DNA from: Cepaea nemoralis | Lineage: Eukaryota; Mollusca; Gastropoda; Stylommatophora; Helicidae | Length of the DNA stretch: 64,000 nt | Assembly (NCBI GenBank): GCA_014155875.1 | Contig: JACEFZ010027760.1 | Location: 64,501 to 128,500 of the forward strand | Direction: 5' to 3' | Shown: positions 53,501 through 63,727 of the stretch, one piece after another | Layout: each line of letters opens with the position of its first letter | Position numbering within the stretch: position 1 is the first letter of the stretch | Notes under the pieces: generated by a model | What the model saw: the letters and a program-made list of their open reading frames with translations, nothing else | Told to the model about the DNA's origin: nothing | The model's database searches: none | Position numbers and translations under genes: made by a program

Positions 53501-56490
53501 GGCTGGTGGTTGGGATTATAGGGAGAGTAGGTTGGTGGTTGGGATTATAGGGATAGTAGTCTGTTGGTTGGGATTATATGGAGAGTAGGTTGGTGGTTGG
53601 GATTATAGGGAGAGTAGGTTGGTGGTTGGGATTATAGGAGGTGTAGGCTGGTGGTTAGGAGTATAGGGAGAGTAGTCTGGTGGTTGGCATTACAGGGGGT
53701 GTAGGCTGGTGGTTGGGATTATAGCGAGAGTAGATTGGTGGTTGGGATAACAGGGGTGTAGGGTGGTGGTTGGGATTATAGGAATAGTATCTGGTGGTTG
53801 GGATTATACGAGATTAGGTTGGTGGTTGGGATTATAGGGAGAGTAGACTGGTGGTTGGGCTTATAGGGGGTGTAGGCTGATGGTTGGGTTTATAGGGGGT
53901 GTAGGCTGGTAGTTGGGATTATAGGGGGTGTAGGCTGGTGGTTGGGATTATAGGGGGGTGTAGGCTGTTGGTTGGGATTATAGGAAGAGTAGGCTGTTGG
54001 TTGGGATAATAGGAAGAGTAGGCTGTTGGTTGGGATTATAGGAAGAGTAGGCTGTTGGTTGGGATAATAGGAAGAGTAGGCTGTTGGTTGGGATAATAGG
54101 AAGAGTAGGCTGTTGGTTGGGATAATAGGAAGAGTAGGCTGTTGGTTGGGATTATAGGAAGAGTAGGCTGTTGGTTGGGATAATAAGAAAGAGTAGGCTG
54201 GTGGTTGGGATTATAGGGGGTGTAGGCTGGTGGTTGGGATTATAGGGGGGTGTAGGCTGTTGGTTGGGATTATAGGAAGAGTAGGCTGTTGGTTGGGATA
54301 ATAGGAAGAGTAGGCTGTTGGTTGGGATTATAGGAAGAGTAGGCTGTTGGTTGGGATAATAGGAAGAGTAGGCTCTTGGTTGGGATAATAGGAAGAGTAG
54401 GCTGTTGGTTGGGATAATAGGAAGAGTAGGCTGTTGGTTGGGATAATAGGAAGAGTAGGCTGTTGGTTGGGATAATAGGAAGAGTAGGCTGTTGGTTGGG
54501 ATTATAGGAAGAGTAGGCTGTTGGTTGGGAATTTAGGAAGAGTAGGCTGATGGTTGTGATTATAGGGTGTGTAGACGGGTGGTTGGGTTTATAGGGGGTG
54601 TAGGCTGGTGGTTGGGATTATAGGGGGTCTAGGCTGGTGGTTGGGATTATATGGTGTGTAGGCTGGTGGTTGGGATTATAGGGTGAGTAGGCTGGTAGTT
54701 GGGATTATATGAGAGTAGTTTGGTGGTTGGGGTTATATGAGGAGTAGATTGGTGGTTGGGATTATAGGGGGTTTAGGCTGGTGGTTGGGATTATAAGGGA
54801 AGTAGGCTGGTGGTTCGGATTATAGGGGGTGTAGGCTGGTGGTTAGGATTATAGGGGGTGTAGGCTGGTGGTTGGGATTATAGGGGTTGTAGGCTGGTGG
54901 TTGGGATTATAGGGGTGTAGGCTGATGGTTGGGATTATAGGGAGAGTAGGCTGGTAGTTGGGATTATATGAGAGTAGGTTGGTGGTTGGGATTATATGAG
55001 GAGTAGATTGGTGGTTGGGATTATAGGGTGTGTAGGCTGGTGGTTGGGATTATAGGGAGTGTAAGCTGGTGGTACGGATTATATGAGAGTAGATTGATGG
55101 TTGGGATTATATGAGGAGTACATTGGTGGTTAGTCTTATATGAGGATTAAATTGGTGATTGGGATTATAGGGGGTGTAGTCTGGTGGTTGGGATTATGAG
55201 AGTAGGTTGGTGGTTGGGATTATATGAGGAGTATATTGGTGGTTGGGATTATATGAGGATTAAATTGGTGATTGGGATTATAGGGGGTGTAGGCTGGTGG
55301 TTGGGATTATGAGGGTAGGTTGGTGGTGGGATTATATTAGGAGTAGATTGGTGGTTGGGATTATAGGGGGTGTAGGCTGGTGGTTGGGATTATAGGGAGA
55401 GTAGGTTGGTTGTTGGGATTACAGGAGGTGTGGGCTGGTGGTTGGGGTTATAGTGATAGTATGCTGGTGGTTGGGATTATAGGAGGTGTAGGCTGGTGGT
55501 TGGGATTATAGTGAGAGTAGGCTTGTGGTTGGGATTATAGGGAGTTTAGGCTGGTGGTTGGTATTATAGGGGATGTAGGCTGGTGGTTTGGATTATAGGG
55601 AGAGTAGGCTGGTGGTTGGGATTATAGGGGGTGTAGGCTGGTAGTTGGGATTATATGAGAGTAGGTTGGTGGTTGGGATTATATGAGGCGAAGATTGGTG
55701 GTTGGATTATAAGGGGTGTAGGCTAGTGGTTGGGATTATATGAGAGTAGGTTGGTGGTTGTGATTATGTGAGAGTAGGTTGGTGTTTAGCATTACAGGAG
55801 GTGTAGGCTGGTGGTTGGGATTATAGGGAGAGTAGGTTGGTGGTTGGGATTATAGGGATAGTAGTCTGTTGGTTGGGATTATATGGAGAGTAGGTTGGTG
55901 GTTGGGATTATAGGGAGAGTAGGTTGGTGGTTGGGATTATAGGAGGTGTAGGCTGGTGGTTAGGATTATAGGGAGAGTAGTCTGGTGGTTGGCATTACAG
56001 GGGGTGTAGGCTGGTGGTTGGGATTATAGCGAGAGTAGATTGGTGGTTGGGATAACAGGGGTGTAGGGTGGTGGTTGGGATTATAGGGATAGTATCTGGT
56101 GGTTGGGATTATACGAGATTAGGTTGGTGGTTGGGATTATAGGGAGAGTAGACTGGTGGTTGGGCTTATAGGGGGTGTAGGCTGATGGTTGGTATTATAG
56201 GGAGAGTAGGCTGGTGGTTGGGATTATAGGGAGAGTAGTCTGGTGGTTGGGAATCTAGGGAGAGTAGTTTGGTGGTTGGGATTTTAGGGAGAGTAGGCTG
56301 GTGGTGGGGATTATAGGGAGAGGTGACTGGTAGATGGAAGTTTAGATAGAGTAGGCTGGTGGTAGGGATTATAGGGAGAGTAGGCTGGTGGTTGGATTAT
56401 TGGGAGAGTAGGCTGGTGGTTGGGATTATAGGGAGAGTAGGCTGGTGGTTGGGATTATAGGGAGAGTAGGCTGGTGGTTGGGATTATAGG
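50515..56490. repeat. 6-kb minisatellite of about 29-bp units
   Basis: Monomers read approximately GTAGGCTGGTGGTTGGGATT plus ATAGGGGGT. The first part (50515-51110) uses GGTTGGACTTAAAGGTGGA variants. Later blocks alternate GGGGGT, GGAAGA and GGGAGA endings and a TATGAGAG subtype. It contains no gene. The G-rich strand is the plus strand throughout. Confidence 0.97.
51581..56190. repeat. 2,307-bp higher-order tandem duplication in the minisatellite
   Basis: Rare variant monomers recur in the same order one unit apart. GTTTATAGGG is at 51581 and 53888, TGATGGTTGTGATTATAGGG at 52241 and 54548, GGTACGGATTATATG at 52764 and 55071, and ATAGCGAGAG at 53721 and 56026. Offsets are 2,307, 2,307, 2,307 and 2,305, so two contiguous, nearly identical blocks are present (51581-53887 and 53888-about 56190). 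Confidence 0.95.
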
Positions 56491-56502
56491 TAGCGTAGGT
56501 CT

Positions 56503-56552
56503 TCTTACAGCTACTGCTGGTAAGTAGTCATTTTGATTCAGATATCCCTCCC
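56503..56552. repeat. Left arm of a 45-bp inverted repeat
   Basis: TTACAGCTACTGCTGGTAAG, then TAGTCATTTTGATTCAGATAT, is the reverse complement, with about four mismatches, of 57303-57349. Each arm translates outward as YLNQNDYL(P/T)AVAV, so both are likely ends of one repeat family in opposite orientation. Confidence 0.85.
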
Positions 56553-56559
56553 TAGTAAA

Positions 56560-56895
56560 TGTAATAGGTCTCCTAAAGATATGAAAACCCTTGGAATAGA
56601 TCCAGACACGTGGGAAAGAGCTGCAACAGGCAGATGTTCCTGAAGAAGAGATGTACGAAACGGACTGGTGCTCTTTGAGCGCAATCTGATCCAACAAACT
56701 GAGGATAGGCGGCACAGGCCTAAAACGCAGTCACTTACTGCGGGACCTGCCTCGTCTTACAGATGCGCAAACTGTAACAGAGATTGCCACTCTCGCATTG
56801 GACTATACAGTCACCAGCGGTGCTGTCAGGTGCCTCCCCAGCGGCACAACTCTATAGTCCTTTAGGACTGAAAGAGGCCTACTACTACTAGATCT
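56560..56895 (+). mobile_element. LINE C-terminal zinc-finger end with (CTA)n tail
   Basis: The frame to 56865 ends YRCANCNRDCHSRIGLYSHQ then RCC, a C-x2-C-x12-H C-terminal finger common at LINE ORF2 ends. TCCTTTAGGACTGAAAGAGG and CCTACTACTACTAG then form the 3' end and tail. It is 5'-truncated. Confidence 0.82.
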
Positions 56896-57302
56896 TCAAG
56901 TAGGGTAGGCTGGTGTATAGGTTCCTTGAAAGTTAAATTTGCAAGGAACTGGCTTCTCTTGTAAGTAGAAATATTACTAATATAACACCTCGAGACTATA
57001 TTCAAGCTAATTATCAAATTATATTTTGCAAACGCTTTAAGCTTCCAATATACATCCAAATTTAATTATCATGGGAAAGTGTGAACTATTCAACACTTTT
57101 CTGTCAACGATTTGCAAGCTCAGACATGCAGTGGAGCAGCTGGGAAATATCACCATATTGCCTGTCGCGGTTCTTTTCTATTGATTCACGTGAAGTGCAA
57201 TATTGCCTTCTGTGATGTGCAGTATGCTGGTTATTGTTGAGGGGGTGGTGTGGGTGGGGTGGGGGAGAGGGGGGTTTAGGAGAAGGTTAGGGTCGGGGAC
57301 AG
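56896..57302. other. Unassigned spacer
   Basis: G-rich patch GGGGGTGGTGTGGGTGGGGT at 57241-57275. Otherwise nothing recognised. Confidence 0.3.
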
Positions 57303-57349
57303 AAGAGGCATATCTGAATCAAAATGACTACTTGACAGCAGTAGCTGTA
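57303..57349. repeat. Right arm of the 45-bp inverted repeat
   Basis: AGGCATATCTGAATCAAAAT, then GACTACTTGACAGCAGTAGC. See the left arm at 56503. It is followed by TAA/TAG trinucleotides. Confidence 0.85.
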
Positions 57350-57450
57350 ATAATAATAGTAATAGTTGTAGTAGTGAATGTGTAGTAGTAATAGTAGTAG
57401 TATTAGTAATAGTTGCTATAGTAGAAATAGTAGTACTAGTGGTAATAGTA

Positions 57451-57525
<75 letters not shown>

Positions 57526-57644
57526 TCAGCAGCAGCAGCAGTAATAGTAGTAGTAGTAGCAGCAGTAGTAGTAGTTGTAGTAGCCCTAGCAGCAGCAGTA
57601 GTAGTAGCATTAGTAGCAGTAGTAGCAGTAGCAGTAGTAGTAGC

Positions 57645-57690
<46 letters not shown>
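57350..57690. repeat. (GTA)n/(GCA)n compound microsatellite
   Basis: TAG and CAG trinucleotides in blocks. The long S-rich, V/A-rich and L-rich frames are artefacts. Confidence 0.97.
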
Positions 57691-57724
<34 letters not shown>

Positions 57725-59196
57725 GGACAGATCATCCTCATTGCACATCGAACCATTCAGTCCATAAGTGCTCGGATCCCCTCCTCAGCAAATCCCGCAA
57801 CGTGTAGCGGCTAGCGACGCCAGTTCTATGTTGGTTTATCAATCTTCTTTGGCTTCCTGCGTAGTGTTCTTGTTTGGCCACCCCTCTTTTAATTTGCTGC
57901 TCTCGCAGTCTGGCCATTGTTGTAGATTCACAGTCATCACTTGGTTCTCGCAAAAGTCTTGCTTCTCATAGAGCATTCAGAATGTCAGCCTGGTCCATGG
58001 CGCGTCCGCCCTCCACAGTAGCCTCACCTGCGAGCTTGTCAGCCCGCTCATTTCCTTGTACTCCCGCATGCCCTGGCACGAAGATGAAACTAATCTTTGC
58101 CAGCCGAGACCTCCAGAGGCAGCAACCATTCTCTTCGGATCGACCCCTCCTCTATCCTCTTGATCATGTTCATTGAGTCGCTAAGGAAACAAGCCCTAGT
58201 GAATGTTTGTGTCTCGAGCCATGTTATTGCTTTACTTACTGCCATGACTTCCATGGTCAGGTTGCTTGTGGTTTCAGTGAAAGCACCAGAGTCCTCCTTC
58301 ACAATTCTCCCTCCGGTCCGAGCCGTAAAGACCCATGAGCTTCTCACATGTCGGACGACCGACCCATCTGTGTAGATGACAGCATCACCGTCTAGCGAAT
58401 TCTCGAAAATCAACGCTTGTACTTCAGCCTCTACAGCAGCCGGATTTTCTTGTCTGCATTTTCTATCTAGTTGGATGCAAACTGAAAAGGATGTGCAGAA
58501 GTCTGTTGGCACTTGCACCCACTCCTCGCCAGTTTCTAAGTCCTCAAGTGAACACACCTGTTGAAGAATGTCTTCGGCTTGACCCATCCACGACCGTCCT
58601 CTTTTTAACCTGCTGCCCTTCACCTTCCTAATTTCACTACGCAGTGGATGTTGTGTGTTTGCGTTAATTCTGAGGTAGGCGCGTGCCCTGCAACCTTGTA
58701 TTCTCTCTTCAATGGTTGGAAAATCAAGAAGGTAGCGCATAGCCCTGCATGCTGTATCTCTTGTACATCCAAGAATAATGCGCATAGCTTCATTCTGTAT
58801 CCTGTCCATCCTTTCTATCTGCTTATGGCTGAGAGTCAGGATTGCCATTGCATACTCCAAAACAGACATGACCACCCCCTCGTACAGAAGACATAGATGG
58901 CGCTGCTCACAGTTTGCTGCCGCCATCACCCGCATCGCTGCCAAACCCCGCTTGGCCTTTGTTATCACCTGGTCTATGTGCACATTATAAGCAAGGCTTC
59001 GATCAAACCGTATCCCCAGGTAATTCATTGCCTGCGTTCTTTCCACCGTCTCTGAACACAGCATTACAGTTGGTGTTGGAGTGTTGACAATATGATTATT
59101 CAACGAGAACCAAGTCACTGTTGCCTTTGTTGGATTGACCATTGCCCCAGCTTCATCACACCAAGTACTTATGCGATTGAGTTCGGTTTGTAGTTC
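57691..59196 (-). mobile_element. LINE-ACTA copy 3 (longest copy; RT thumb to RNase H and 3' end)
   Basis: The minus-strand frame of 369 codons (58090-59199) starts after the RT catalytic box: MELQTELNRISTWCDEAGAM, then MNYLGIRFDRSLAY, LLYEGVVMSVLEYAMAIL and NEAMRIILG. The linker WMGQAEDILQQVCSLEDLE precedes RNase H: AVIYTDGSVV (first Asp), TSNLTMEVMAVSKA (Glu) and ACFLSDSMNMIKRI (Asp). A 2-nt deletion (CTGGAGGTC where copy 2 has CTGGAGCGGTC) ends the frame before the FVPGHAG motif. Downstream a CGA-to-TGA change adds a stop. It then reads GSEHLWTEWFDVQ, stop, GATGATCTGTCCACTAAC and (ACTA)n at 57691-57721. It is therefore dead. RNase H places it in the I/Jockey-type group. Confidence 0.92.
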
Positions 59197-59197
59197 C

Positions 59198-60504
<1,307 letters not shown>

Positions 60505-60800
60505 AAAAAGTGACTAGAGGGTCTTACCAACACCCATCCTCCAAAAGTGACTAGAGGATCTGACCAACACCCATCCTCCAAAAGTGACTAGAGGATCTGA
60601 CCAACACCCATCCTCCAAAAGTGACTAGAGGATCTGACCAACACCCATCCTCCAAAAGTGACTAGATGATCTGACCAACACCCATCCTCCAAAAGTGACT
60701 AGAGGATATGACCAACACCCATCCTCCAAAAGTGACTAATGGATCTGACCAACACCCATCCTCCAAAAGTGACTAGAGGATCTGACCAACACCCAGCCTC
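60505..60800. repeat. 37-bp tandem repeat, about eight copies
   Basis: Unit AAAAGTGACTAGAGGATCTG plus ACCAACACCCATCCTCC, very homogeneous (one or two changes per unit), ending in a CAGCCTCCACAAAAGG variant. There are no unique spacers, so it is not a CRISPR. Confidence 0.97.
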
Positions 60801-61002
60801 CACAAAAGGTCTGACGGACACATAATCAGACTGCAACTGGTACCATTAGTATTGGGACTCTGCGCTGGCTGTTGAAGATCTGGACAGATCGCATATGGAA
60901 ATGTTCCAAGCACTGTGAAGTCGGTTATTTACTCAGCAACACTCAACTATAACACCTGCAGATCTACACCGACATTAAGTTGGACTTAAACGTTGCATCT
61001 CG

Positions 61003-61095
61003 TTCAGATAGCAATGACAAACAACTGGAAGTAAAATTACCTAGAAAATTAACGTGGAGTTGATCTCAACGTCATACGAAGGGCATGCAACAGAG
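61003..61095 (+). mobile_element. Diverged SINE-A-like core and tail
   Basis: CGTTCAGATAGCAATGACAA, ACAACTGGAAGTAAAATTAC, then GTTGATCTCAACGTCATACG and AAGGGCATGCAAC follow the core-to-tail order of SINE-A with heavy divergence. Confidence 0.55.
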
Positions 61096-61133
61096 AAGGC
61101 GGCTCTATACCCTCCATGTCCCCGCTCCGTGCT

Positions 61134-61180
61134 GCTGGTATATAAAAGGCTGTAGATAATCACACAGAGATCTGACATTT
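61134..61180 (+). promoter_or_regulatory. Possible TATA core promoter
   Basis: GGTATATAAAAGGCTG at 61137 is a strong TATA-box match; a start site would fall about 61165-61175. No open frame with known content follows, so this may be fortuitous or belong to a decayed element. Confidence 0.25.
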
Positions 61181-61689
61181 GAGATATCGACAGAAAATCG
61201 CTCTCTGACAACTCATTGCTAGTTTAGGCTGATACAGTGGGTCGTGATGCAGCCTCCATGCCTGTCGTTATCTGAATTTATTGTGCTGTTGAAGCGCGAG
61301 ATTCTTCAAGATAAGACTGTGTGATGGATATAGAGAAAGCGGAATTCAAGAAATGTGCAAATCGTCGGTCATGTCATTGGGGGAGAATGAAGAAAGAAAA
61401 CTGTTCACATGGGAAGAGACAGAGGGAAAGGAAGATACAAGATATGCCAATGAAAATACTGATACGATCATGCATTCTTCAATCATATATTCGTACGTGT
61501 TTCGTTCGCTCAGCTTGTTATCTTCCCATTTGTATCGTTATCTACCCCTTGCTCGTTGGCCTTCAACTTTACCCTCCAGTATGGCTGTTATAAGAGAACT
61601 GTCAGAGTAACTAACAACTATTGCCTCGGAAACTGCTAACAGAAGTCAACACAATATGGTGTTTCTCCATCAAGAATGATGATGACCAT
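61181..61689. other. Unassigned spacer
   Basis: The plus-strand frames at 61321-61610 overlap each other in two frames and carry no signature. Confidence 0.3.
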
Positions 61690-62190
61690 TCATTTCATCC
61701 AGTGGGGTTGAAAGTTTGGAGCCGCGAGTTCTAGGACAGCTGGCAAGGCCTATTTTGGCTCGAAATGTTCTTTTGACAATGTGGGCAAAGAATGCTTGAC
61801 GTTCCAGGAGCAGGAACTTCTATAGTGGTTTTCTTTTTGTCCAGCATTTTATTCACAGCTCTTGCAATCCTGTTTACGCCAGGAATGTCGGTCTTTGGCA
61901 GCAATCTCCAATGTGTCATGACGAATTCCAATAGCTTTTAGTGAGATCTTCAGAGTGTCTTTAAAGCGTTTCCTATAGCCGCCTTGGTGGTCGTTTACCA
62001 CAGCGCAGCCCGCCGTAAAAAATACCTTTAGGGAGCCTGTGATCTGACATGCGAGTCATGTGACCAGCCCAGCAAATCGGATACTTCATGAGTAGATTGT
62101 GGATCCTGGGCATGGACGCTCTTTCTAGGACTTAGTGTCTGGGATCTTGTCTTGCCATTTAATCTTTAATAGCTTCCTAAGGGAGACTGT
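61690..62190 (-). mobile_element. LINE C-terminal fragment (zinc-finger type)
   Basis: The minus strand encodes, with frame breaks, a GWSHDSHVRSQAP (GHVSRM-like) region, KALKTL, then THWRLLPKTDIPGVNRIARA and CPHCQKNISSQNRPCQL. This is the W-AGHVxRM ... TxxWRxxxxxGxxxFE ... CPxCxR arrangement of a widespread LINE group. Confidence 0.75.
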
Positions 62191-62224
62191 GTGGAAGTGA
62201 TTTAATTTTGTGCCGTGTCACTGG

Positions 62225-62502
62225 TAAACAGTCCGAGTTTCACAAGGATATAGCCATATATACAAAAATAAGAAAGAGACAAACAGCGTTCCTTGGTCGT
62301 ATAATCAGCAAAAAGGCATTGGAAAACATCGTGATGATTGTAAAGTTCAGTGGGGGAACAGGCAGGTGTATACCAAGAGAAATTATGCTGGATGAACTGA
62401 GACGGTATCGTGGAGGCATATTATCAGCAGAGCTGTTCCAGAATGCCAAGATCCGAGGAATGAGGAGAGACACGTACGACCACGCCAGCCGGTTAGGCAC
62501 TC

Positions 62503-62505
<3 letters not shown>
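62225..62505 (+). mobile_element. RTE-1 3' end
   Basis: Open frame: YTKIRKRQTAFLGRIISKKA, LENIVMIVKFSGGTGR, REIMLDELRRYRGG and ILSAELFQNAK. It ends RLGTR then stop, and GGCACTCGATGATGATG runs into a long GAT tail. A well-preserved 5'-truncated copy. Confidence 0.87.
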
Positions 62506-62884
<379 letters not shown>

Positions 62885-62989
62885 AAGGTGTAGGGCCTGC
62901 GGTATTATAGTACTTAGTGAGCTGGCATGCCATGGTGGTGCTCTGGGTTCAGTGCCCAGCGAGAAGAGGTTTCATTTTACCGACTATTA

Positions 62990-63232
62990 CGCCTTTGTCG
63001 GCTCTGTGGCGTAGGAGCTACGGATGCAGTTCGTGATCCCGCATACTCACGTTCGTAACAAAGCTGCATGCGATTTGGCACCAGACCACATTGCGTTGGT
63101 TTTTTACGAAATGGTATGGGTGCCAGTTGTTCAGAAAGCAATGGTAAACTACTGAATGTGAGTTTGCCAAGAGATGCATAAAATGCGGGTGTTGACTGCG
63201 ACGCCCTGTAAAGGATATTCAACTAACTAACT
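62990..63232 (+). mobile_element. SINE-A, full length
   Basis: Head GTCGGCTCTGTGGCGTAGGA, with TTCGTGATCCCGCATACTC and box B-like ACGTTCGTAACAAAG. Body CGATTTGGCACCAGACCACA. Core TTCAGAAAGCAATGGTAAAC. Tail GTGTTGACTGCGACGCCCTG, AAAGGATATTCAACTAACTA and ACTA. It is the best example of the complete 3' tail. Confidence 0.9.
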
Positions 63233-63727
63233 ACGTCTCTGGGGTCTGTCCAATCTCTTACACATGGAAATTATTTCTAAAAGAAATGTTGATGAGGAAG
63301 ACAACCGGGCCTCCCATCTCATATATCATGGTCATTGGTAACAACTGTCTTATAGGTAATGTTACCTTTATGCAAGTGTAACTGTACGCATGGGCACTTC
63401 CAGGCACACCCATTTCGTCTTTTGTTTGCTAGAGAATCTCGGATATTTCCTTTCAGGCAGTGTCTCTTTTCGTGTTGTCTATGGTGGAAATTGCCTTTGA
63501 CTGACCTTTTTTCTTTCAAGTAGCAGGCCCTTTGGAAAACGTCGCCCACATCACGCCGCGTCGAAAAGTCTCTCGATCTCTGGCTAGTTCTCCTACCTCC
63601 TACCATGAATCTGCAATCGCCTATGTCCATCTTTGTGTTAATAAATTTTGCCTCTTCTGACAGTAAGCACGCCTTCCATCACTGGATCCTCCAGGCCACA
63701 GTGACTTTTAACATGGCTAAATTATTT
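63233..63727. other. Unassigned spacer
   Basis: A minus-strand frame of 103 codons (63319-63630), rich in basic residues, has no family I recognise. Coding status is uncertain. Confidence 0.3.

Noticed and set aside
57378..57699. Poly-S, poly-L and V/A-rich frames
   Set aside because: They are translations of TAG/CAG trinucleotide repeats. The same applies to 27304-27880, 44020-44541, 59156-59360 and 62383-63014.
63319..63630. 103-codon basic minus-strand frame as a host gene
   Set aside because: No recognisable motif, no splice or start support, and it lies between SINEs; listed only as unassigned sequence.
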